This document shows, piece after piece, positions 57,247 through 64,000 of a stretch of 64,000 nt of DNA. Source of the DNA: Fulvivirga maritima (GTDB taxonomy: Bacteria > Bacteroidota > Bacteroidia > Cytophagales > Cyclobacteriaceae); assembly GCF_021389955.1 (NCBI RefSeq), contig NZ_CP089980.1, forward strand, positions 867,501 through 931,500, written 5' to 3'. The notes below the pieces were generated by a model. It searched no databases, was not told the DNA's origin, and saw only the letters and a program-made list of their open reading frames with translations. Numbering within the stretch: position 1 is the first letter of the stretch; each line of letters starts with the position of its first letter. The position numbers and the translations under genes were made by a program.

Positions 57247-58792
57247 ATGGCGAATAAACTTGACATAATGGACTTAAAACAAATTATCAATCTTCATTTG
57301 AGAGGGTTGAGCAATCGGCAAATTGCTTTGACCCTGGGTGTGAATAGAAACACGGTTAACCATTATTTGCGATCACTTCAGTCAAGCGACCAGCCCATGG
57401 AAGCATTGCTCCAGTTGGATACTGATGCCTTAGAAGAACTGTTTTCGTCTAAGACAACCATAAACAATGATCGTTATGCGGTTTTAATGCGTTTTTTTGA
57501 GACCATGCACCCACAGCGTCATCACCCAGGCTTTACCCTTCAGTACCACTACCAGTTGTATGCCGAGCAAACTCAGGATAGTTATAGTTACACTCAGTTT
57601 ACCACCCATTATCAGCGTAAGTACAAACAGGCCAAAGGTTCTATGAAGTTAGAGCACAAGGCAGGAAAAGAGCTCTATGTTGATTTTGCAGGTAAGAAAT
57701 TAGAAGTGGTAGATCCATCTACAGGAGAAGTAAGCCAGGTAGAAGTTTTTTGTGGCCACACTTCCTTTTAGTCAGTATACTTATGTGGAAGCCTGTAAAA
57801 GTCAAAAAAGGGAGGACTTTATTCAATGCCTCAATAATGCACTCCGCTTCTTTGGAGGAGTACCTGTAGCTATCGTGTCAGACAACCTTAAATCGGCAGT
57901 TACCCGATCCAGCAAGTATGAGGCGGTTATTAATAAGACCTTCAAAGACTTCGCTCATCACTATGGGTGTGCCATAAACCCTACACGTAGTTATGCCCCA
58001 CAAGATAAAGCACTGGTAGAAAATGCTGTTCAGCTGGCCTATCAGCGCATTTATTACCCTATGCGTAAAATGACTTTCTTCTCTATTGAAGCGCTTAATG
58101 AAGAGATCCAGCATCATCTTAAGGGCTATAATAATGTGCTTTTTCAAAGAAAAGAAGCTTCCAGAAAAGAGCTGTTCCAATCCGTAGAATCATCCCTTCT
58201 AAAAAGCTTACCCCAAAGTACTTATCAGGTTAAAGAATACGCCAGAGCCAAGGTACAGAAGATGGGATATGTGTACTTCTCCGCTGACAAGACTTATTAT
58301 AGCGTTCCCTATCGCTACATTGGCTCTCAAACTCAGATACAGTATACCTCCAAACATGTTGAAGTATACTACAAAAACCAACGCATTGCTCTGCATAATA
58401 GAGTGATGAGTAAGGGGGCTTATATTACTAATAAGAATCACCTCTCCAGTACACACCGTGCTTATAGCCAATGGAGTCCCCAGTATTTTTCTGATCAGGG
58501 AGGTAAAATAGGTGTAAATGTAAAGCTGTTTATGACAGGTTTATTCCTGCAGGGGGACTATCCTGAGATTAACTACAAAAGAGCTATGGGTATTTTAATG
58601 CTGGCCAAAAACTATGGCCATGAGCGTTTAGATAAAGCTTGCCTAAGGGCTGTTCATCATGACACCTACAGCTATCAAAGGCTCAAAAATATACTCAGTA
58701 ATAATATGGACGAGCATGAAATAGAACAAGAAAATCATCAATCACATATCTCTTCTCACAAAAACATCAGAGGGGCTAACCATTACCAGTAA
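57247..58792 (+). pseudogene. istA: IstA transposase, copy B, frameshifted
   Basis: Open from ATG 57247 to ...SQVEVF, then shifted by one extra T in the run at about 57747-57752 (six Ts, five in copy A). The frame resumes as ATLPFSQYTYVEA and continues to 58792. Otherwise matches the intact 514-aa IstA. Inactive. Confidence 0.92.
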
Positions 58793-58803
58793 ACAATAAT
58801 TTT

Positions 58804-59622
58804 ATGAACAATAATCAAACAATAGAAAAACTAAAATCCATGAGGCTATCTGCGATGGCTGAACTGCACAGACAACAACTCAGCAGCAATGCTTATCAAA
58901 AATGTACCCCAGATGAATATCTGGCCTTACTCACTGAAAGTGAATGGGAAGACCGGCAGAATAAGAAGATTACACGGCTGATAAAAAAAGCCACCTTCAA
59001 GCAGCAGGCAGACATGGATGAAATAATCTTCTCTGAAGATAGGAATCTGGATAAAAACATGTTCAACAGGTTGTCCTCCTTACAGTTCATCAAGCAAAGT
59101 GAAAACATCATTATCACAGGTGCTTCAGGAGTCGGCAAAAGCTTTATGAATCAGGCCATAGGCAGACAAGCTTGTCTGATGGGCTACAGCACCATCTATC
59201 AGGTAACAGCTCGCCTATTCAACAAAATGAAACTTGCCAAAGTAGATGGCACCTATATCAAAGAACTCAAAAGAATTACCTCTGCCCAACTCTTAATACT
59301 AGATGATTTTGGTTTACAAAGCATGGACAATATTGCAAGAGAAGTACTTATGGATATTATCGATGATCGTCATGGAAAAACTTCAACTATAATCTCCTCT
59401 CAAATACCAGTATCAGCCTGGTATGATATTATTGGTGAAGGCACTATTGCTGATGCCATATTAGACAGGCTCGTTAACTCTTCTCATAGAATAGATCTCA
59501 AAGGAGAATCTTTTGAGAAAAGGTATGTTGAAACATTAATATTTACTAAAATTACGAAACTCTTAAAGTGGCATAGACACACCGAAATCACTGGCATAGT
59601 CCGACCGAAACAACTGGCATAG
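58804..59622 (+). CDS. istB: IstB helper ATPase, copy B, altered C-terminus
   Basis: Same AAA+ protein as copy A (GASGVGKS, LLILDDFG) to residue ~238. Then an extra T near 59512-59515 changes ...GESLRKGMLKH into GESFEKRYVETLIF..., adding 28 residues read from the IS21 end. Possibly still folded, but without its IstA partner it has no element to mobilise. Confidence 0.88.
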   Translation: MNNNQTIEKLKSMRLSAMAELHRQQLSSNAYQKCTPDEYLALLTESEWEDRQNKKITRLIKKATFKQQADMDEIIFSEDRNLDKNMFNRLSSLQFIKQSENIIITGASGVGKSFMNQAIGRQACLMGYSTIYQVTARLFNKMKLAKVDGTYIKELKRITSAQLLILDDFGLQSMDNIAREVLMDIIDDRHGKTSTIISSQIPVSAWYDIIGEGTIADAILDRLVNSSHRIDLKGESFEKRYVETLIFTKITKLLKWHRHTEITGIVRPKQLA

Positions 59623-60419
59623 TCCGACCGAAATAGCCAACGCAGCGGCACGATCATGCAAGACTCTAATCTTTCCTTTCTGGTTTGGTACAAAACAATG
59701 TTTTTAATGAGTGTTACCAAAAAAGGTTTTTCCAGCAAGGAAATTCAGAAGCAATTGGGATTGAAACGATATGAGCCCGTATGGGCAATGGTTCATAAAC
59801 TGAGAAAAGCCATGGGAAATCGAGATTCCAGATACACTTTAGAGGGAATGATTGAGATGGATGAGGGCTATTTTACAGTGGAATCAACTGAGATCGAGAA
59901 GAATAAAGGGAAAAGAGGTAGAGGAGCGGCAGGAAAACAAAATGTAGCAGTAATGGCTGAATCTACTCCTTTAGAAGACTTGGAAACAGGTAAAAAAGAA
60001 CGCCAATGTCGTTATTTCAAAGCTAAAGTACTTAAAGACCACAGTTCACAGGAAGTAGACCATGTATTACAATCATCCATTGATGAACAAAGTATCGTAT
60101 TTTCAGACCAAAGCACTTCCTATGTTAACATTGCTGATTATATAGAACTTCACATTACTGAGAAATCTAATAAGCAAACCACTAACGAGACGCTAAAATG
60201 GGTACATATCACCATTAGCAATGCCAAAAGAACATTTCTAGGGAACTACCATAAGATTAAAGGAAAGTACCTTCAATTGTATCTCGATGAGTTTGTTTAC
60301 AAACTCAATAGACGATACTTTGGTGATAAGCTCTTTGATAGACTCGTTATAGCTAACATTACAGCATATGACTAATTAGGCCTCCCTTGATAATTGCATA
60401 AATCAAAACAAGATATAAA

Positions 60420-60448
60420 AGCTGGACTGATTAAGTCCAGCTTTTTTT
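60420..60448 (+). terminator. terminator hairpin at the left end of the IS1182-like element
   Basis: AGCTGGACT (60420-60428) and AGTCCAGCT (60434-60442) pair around GATTA and are followed by a T-run. It would stop transcription coming from the IS1595 transposase gene. Confidence 0.75.
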
Positions 60449-60585
60449 GTTATAAATCTGAACACCTTCCGCTTTAGCGTCTTCGAAAAGTGCAAAATCG
60501 TGAGTGGTTTTATTAATAAATCTGAAGGAATATCGATTTAGAATAGTATAGACACACCGATCCCTAAGGCTTTTCTGATTTAGGT

Positions 60586-61923
60586 TTAGGCGGCCTGAAG
60601 TAGTGGTATGTTTTCTGATTTCTTTTTGCTCATCTTAACAGCATTGGCCATCATAACGGCAAAGAATACATGTATCATTTCTCGTTTTTCTCCCTTAACC
60701 TTGATTTTATTCAGGCCGTAAGCCGTTTTATGGGTACCAAAACTTCCCTCCATCACGGTTGCTCTCTGGTTAGAGATGAGGCTTCTGAGTTTGCTTTCCT
60801 CAGGTTTGTTTATCTTGGGGCCTTTCTTTGGAAAGCAAGTGAACACTTTCCTTACTGTTAAATACTTTCTGTTGGCATTAGTGGCATAAATGCGATCTGC
60901 CCCCAGCTGATGAAGGGAGCCAAATATCGATCTATGTTTTAAACTACTTATTTTTAGTCTGGTACTTTCATTGAATGCCCTGAACTCCATGGCATCAATA
61001 AAGCAGATGCCGTCAACCTGAAGCATGTGGGTTTTCATTCCAAACTCAACCCTTTTAGTTTCTTTGCCTCGTACGATAGGCCTGACATAAGGTCTGGGAA
61101 GCGATACTATCCTGTTTTTCAATTCTTTAGCTGGATGATGCTGCAAGAATTGCTGTTGCTCAAGTACCTTCTTTATTGTTTTAGGTATGATCGCTCTTGA
61201 AAGTGAAGCTGTATTTGTGGGTTTTCATTGAGTAAGTATTGCAGCTGTCCAAGCCCTTTGGACAGTAGATATATCAATGCCTTTTTACGCTTGCGTCCAG
61301 CTTTGTATGTCTTTTTTCGACTACGATCGTAAGACATCTGCTTGCGTTTTTGATCTATATATTTGGAGCGAGGCCGTTTTACACCTAATATTTTACTCCA
61401 TCTGTAAAGCTGTTTTTCAAACACCCATTGACAGCTTTCCCAAAGTAGTTTTACATCGGTAGGAAAACGAATATAACTTTCATAGCAAGTGGCATCCATT
61501 AAGAGAACATGTGTATTATTCATATCTCTTTTCCAATGATGAATGAGTACTTCCTGAAGTTGTTGCCAATCAGTATTATCAGTCATATACGTCCTGATTC
61601 TACTTAAAATGGCCTTATCCTTAATTCTTTGGTTATCATCCAACAATTTATTGCAAAAAAAGCTGAAGGCTCCAGTCCGTATTAAATCGTTCTATTAACT
61701 TCTCGTCACTCAGGTTTAAATAAGATTTTAGAAACATTAGACCAAACATGCCTTGGGCCGAAAACCAGCGGGGTGCGCCTGGGCCTCTATTTTCCTTTGG
61801 CAAACATTCTGAAAGTTGACTCCAAGGAATAGTATTATAAACCTTACCTAATTTGCTATTCTTGAATAAGTACCATTTTGGAGTTAAGTAATCTTGCGGT
61901 TGGAAAAGCTCTTGATCTCTCAT
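60586..61923 (-). pseudogene. IS1182-like transposase, two frameshifts
   Basis: Three open pieces: 61923-61648 (DUF772-like N-terminus, PWSQLSECLP ... WFSAQGMFGLMFLKSYLNLSDEKLIERFN), 61646-61173 (first acid in LLMDATCYES), and 61146-60586 (HMLQVDGICFIDAMEF, MEGSFGTHK, VFFAVMMANAVKMSKK). The first break is a seven-T run (61655-61661 region) where six Ts would join QLF to CNKLLDDNQ. The second, near 61190, needs a compensating shift to read IIPKTIKKVLEQQQF. First and third pieces share a frame. Full length ~445 aa. Inactive. Confidence 0.85.
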
Positions 61924-61969
61924 ATATTGCAGTGTTAATTGTGATTAGGCACTACAATTTAACAAATCA

Positions 61970-62012
61970 AAAACCCCGAAAAAAGCTTTATATAGCTAAT
62001 TTCGGGGTTTTA
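61970..62012. terminator. bidirectional terminator at the right end of the IS1182-like element
   Basis: AAAACCCCGAAA and TTTCGGGGTTTT form a strong stem with A- and T-runs outside. It lies upstream of the element's transposase and would shield it from incoming transcription. Confidence 0.7.
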
Positions 62013-62077
62013 TTTTATGCTTTAATACTGATAAGAAACTGTATTTCAGTGTTTTTTATTTAAAAGGGAGGCCCTAA

Positions 62078-63466
62078 TTACGGATAATCATAAAAATTAT
62101 TTAGAGACTCTTTTAAAGAAGCTCCTTTAACTGGTAGTTTTTCACGTTCACTTATACTTGTTAATTTAATTGCCTTTTTATTATGAGTAATCACAATGTC
62201 TATTTCGATCTTTTCTACATTTTCTGAAATCTTACTTTTTATCCTCTTTAAAAGCTCTGAATAAAAAACTTCGTCCTCATTAAATTCAAAAATTGTCACC
62301 AAATCTCGTGCAAATTCTAATTTTAATATTTGATTAGCCACTGATAAATCATACCCTACATCTATAGCTATTTGTCTCATTGGTGCTTTTTTCCAGGTAG
62401 ATACCGCATAGCTATTTTTATCTGTAAAACCCTCCACAATCAATTTGATCGCCTCCCCTAATAGGAGTACCACATTAGCTCTTTTTACAGGTGATTTATC
62501 TAAGAAAAGTAGGGCATCTTGCAAGGCGGCACCATATTGCACTACGCTATCTTTTGATATATCAGGAAGTATACTAGTGTCAGTGCTGGAACTTGATAAT
62601 AGTGTGATTTCCGATAAATTGTGGTTCTCGACGTGTTCAAAAGCCGCTTGCATAGCTATTTGCACTTCTTTTTCTTTCAAAAGATTGTGACCTCTTGCTG
62701 AAAAATAATTGAGGGAATCCCGGTATTCAATTGAGTCTAACCAATCACTGGCCTCTGAGTAGTCATAATCTGATGAAAGTATCTTTTCCACATTTTTTGA
62801 TATATTGGATGGGAGCTTTTGAGCATACCCAAACAGCATATCGAAATGATCTTTATTCCAAGTATTTGTACCGTGACATACATATATATAAAGATTATTT
62901 GCAACGGTTGGGAACACCTTACTTCTCATTAGTAAAGTATTCATAAACTCATAATCTTCAGAACGCTCCAATGTTTCATATTTGCAATCATCAATCAATG
63001 ACCGTAACCCAAAAACTGTATTTTCCCATAATCTAAAGCCAGAAAAGTATGCCTGTTTTTCTTCCTCGTCAAACATTATGATGTTAGTAAGCATGGATAC
63101 AGGATGAATATTTTCTTCCGCCGCCTTAAACTGCTTGAGAAGTCTGTCTCTATGATACCAATCATCGTCATCCCACTGACAAAAGTATTTTCCATTAGCA
63201 TTTTGAATGGAGATATTTCTAAGCTCCCCTAGTTTAATATTATGTTCAGCCTCCAACTTCACTAACACAAATTGCTCATCATTAAATTGATTGACATACT
63301 CAATAGTCTCATTATCTGACTCCCTGCATACAATAACCATCTCCTTGTTAGGATAACTTTGACCTAAGAAGCAGCTAATTGATCGTCTTAAATATTGGAT
63401 ACGATGATCTGTAACGCAAACACATGATATCAATGGGAAATCGATTTTATCCATAGTTAAATTCAT
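62078..63466 (-). CDS. family 2 glycosyltransferase with extra C-terminal domain, 3' end replaced by IS1595
   Basis: 462 aa from ATG 63466 (NLTMDKIDFPLISCVCVT); the longer TTG start overlaps the upstream gene. Residues ~10-230 are a GT-A glycosyltransferase: LISCVCVT, FLGQSYPNKEMVIV, LRNISIQNANGKYFCQWDDDDWYH with the metal-binding DDD. The ~230-residue C-terminal region, including VVLLLGEAIKLIVEGF and RQIAIDVGYDLSVANQIL, is not recognised. The final YDYP and stop are encoded by the IS1595 end. Removing the element and one duplication gives NNFVYLSLTNDGKVII and a stop near 56777. It begins right after the thioesterase stop, so both belong to one operon. Confidence 0.85.
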   Translation of the reverse strand: MNLTMDKIDFPLISCVCVTDHRIQYLRRSISCFLGQSYPNKEMVIVCRESDNETIEYVNQFNDEQFVLVKLEAEHNIKLGELRNISIQNANGKYFCQWDDDDWYHRDRLLKQFKAAEENIHPVSMLTNIIMFDEEEKQAYFSGFRLWENTVFGLRSLIDDCKYETLERSEDYEFMNTLLMRSKVFPTVANNLYIYVCHGTNTWNKDHFDMLFGYAQKLPSNISKNVEKILSSDYDYSEASDWLDSIEYRDSLNYFSARGHNLLKEKEVQIAMQAAFEHVENHNLSEITLLSSSSTDTSILPDISKDSVVQYGAALQDALLFLDKSPVKRANVVLLLGEAIKLIVEGFTDKNSYAVSTWKKAPMRQIAIDVGYDLSVANQILKLEFARDLVTIFEFNEDEVFYSELLKRIKSKISENVEKIEIDIVITHNKKAIKLTSISEREKLPVKGASLKESLNNFYDYP

Positions 63467-63467
63467 T

Positions 63468-64000
63468 TTAATAGGTAAACAGTTTTTGCTCAAAATACTT
63501 TATCAATAAATCCTTATTACTGAAAATATAAAAGTGATCCCCCGTAAACACCTGTACATCAAAATCTTTCCTAGTTTCCTTACTCCAAGCATAAGCCATA
63601 CCGGGAGTTACATAATCATCAGAACCAATGAGCACTGATAATGGTATAGGCAACGGTAAAGATTTATAATAGCGATATGTTTCTACCGCCTTAAAATCCG
63701 ATCTGATATAGCTAGAGAAGAGATGAAAAGCTTTGGGATTTCTAATTAACTCTTCTGGTAAACCACTGTAGCCTTTCAGGCTATGAAAAAACTCTTGATC
63801 AGGTAATTGGCTGATTTTTCTATTTGGTCTTGATAAATAGGGCGCACCATTAGCTGAAAAAATAGCTCTTACAGGAAGCACCCTTTCCTGTTCAATGAGT
63901 AACTTACATAATTCATAAGCCACTAATGCTCCCATACTATGTCCGAAAATAGCATATGGCTCAGAAATCAAGTGTTGCACTTGTTCCAAGACATCTTTTG
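63468..64000 (-). CDS. type II thioesterase (GrsT/RifR type), N-terminus beyond the window
   Basis: Editing thioesterase of the kind that clears stalled or wrong acyl groups from NRPS/PKS carrier proteins. Visible: nucleophile motif GHSMG with ALVAYEL, lid region (LPDQEFFHSLKGYSGLPEELI), acid in GSDDYVTPG, histidine in GDHFYIF. The frame is open to the right edge (no start before DVLEQVQH), so the first ~70 residues are outside. It suggests a natural-product cluster upstream (to the right). Confidence 0.93.
   Translation of the reverse strand, partial: KDVLEQVQHLISEPYAIFGHSMGALVAYELCKLLIEQERVLPVRAIFSANGAPYLSRPNRKISQLPDQEFFHSLKGYSGLPEELIRNPKAFHLFSSYIRSDFKAVETYRYYKSLPLPIPLSVLIGSDDYVTPGMAYAWSKETRKDFDVQVFTGDHFYIFSNKDLLIKYFEQKLFTY

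Larger units (their letters stand above)
57053..59639 (+). mobile_element. IS21-family element, copy B
   Basis: 2587 bp, ends TGGATACCACGG and ...AATAGCCA, with duplication ACGCA at 57048-57052 and 59640-59644. Almost identical to copy A but in the opposite orientation, and with single-T insertions in both genes. Confidence 0.93.
56872..60375 (+). pseudogene. IS1595-family transposase, copy B, split by IS21
   Basis: The zinc-ribbon part (56872-57047, ending ACRSRTSLR) and the catalytic part (59640-60375, resuming at SGTIMQDSNL) are separated by the IS21 element and its duplication ACGCA. The protein sequence differs from copy A at only a few residues. ATG 59656 could start an N-terminally truncated product lacking the zinc ribbon. 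Confidence 0.9.
60379..62073 (-). mobile_element. IS1182-like element inside IS1595 copy B
   Basis: 1695 bp. Inverted ends GGCCTCCCTT (60379-60388) and AAGGGAGGCC (62064-62073). Duplication CTAATTA at 60372-60378 and 62074-62080. It went in directly behind the IS1595 transposase stop codon. Confidence 0.9.
56822..62092 (+). mobile_element. IS1595-type element, copy B, carrying two other insertion sequences
   Basis: Left repeat ATGATTATCCGTAATTA at 56823, right repeat ending 62091. Target duplication AAAATTAT at 56814-56821 and 62093-62100. Inside it lie IS21 copy B (57053-59639) and an IS1182-like element (60379-62073). Without them it equals copy A in length. It disrupts the 3' end of the glycosyltransferase gene that begins at 63466. 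Confidence 0.92.

Noticed and set aside
57878-58471. minus-strand frames inside istA copy B
   Set aside because: They are antisense shadows of the transposase and are mirrored in copy A.

Overview
The window is a 64 kb piece of a Bacteroidota chromosome, most likely Cytophagales-like. The evidence is type IX secretion (Por) C-terminal sorting domains, SprB-type repeats, a TANFOR/FN3 surface locus, AT-rich DNA, a TAnnTTTG promoter element and a Bacteroidetes-type tyrosine recombinase. Genus cannot be told from the sequence. No rRNA, complete tRNA or CRISPR array was seen.

Layout. 1-7.6 kb is ordinary chromosome: the end of an RND efflux pump, its TolC-like partner, nadA-nadB (first two steps of de novo NAD synthesis) and an alpha/beta-hydrolase lipoprotein. 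7.7-9.2 kb is a small membrane-protein gene split by an IS1595-type element. 9.4-12.8 kb is a large secreted GH128-like glycan hydrolase. 13-20.6 kb is rearranged: a lipoprotein, three copies (one intact) of a HEAT-repeat gene, REP-like hairpins, and an IS256-type element carrying an IS3 element inside it. 20.6-38.3 kb is one tight minus-strand operon of eight genes for exported proteins. They comprise a 1439-aa beta-rich protein, a lipoprotein, an FN3 protein, a nine-repeat SprB-like protein with a T9SS tail, an outer-membrane barrel, a TANFOR/FN3 protein and two small products. They look like parts of one cell-surface complex.

38.3-53 kb is accessory. It holds a non-coding stretch with three consecutive perfect inverted repeats, a HEPN/unknown gene pair divergent from an XRE regulator with an obvious operator, and an IS3 element split by an IS21 element. 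Then comes a three-gene unit (TerB-N/TerB-C protein, DUF2791/BrxD-like ATPase, Lhr-like helicase) that is a strong candidate anti-phage or DNA-processing system, followed by an SH3 protein and a tyrosine recombinase with arm-site-like repeats. A 17-bp direct repeat resembling a tRNA 3' end occurs at 13519 and 52876, beside the integrase, and may bound a ~39 kb island.

53-62 kb is an insertion-sequence graveyard: IS4, a second IS256, and a second IS1595 containing both a second IS21 and an IS1182-like element. Almost every element has recognisable terminal repeats and target duplications, so the order of insertion can be reconstructed. The second IS1595 landed in the 3' end of a glycosyltransferase gene, which is followed upstream (to the window edge) by a type II thioesterase. 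That pair suggests a natural-product or surface-glycolipid cluster continuing beyond the window.
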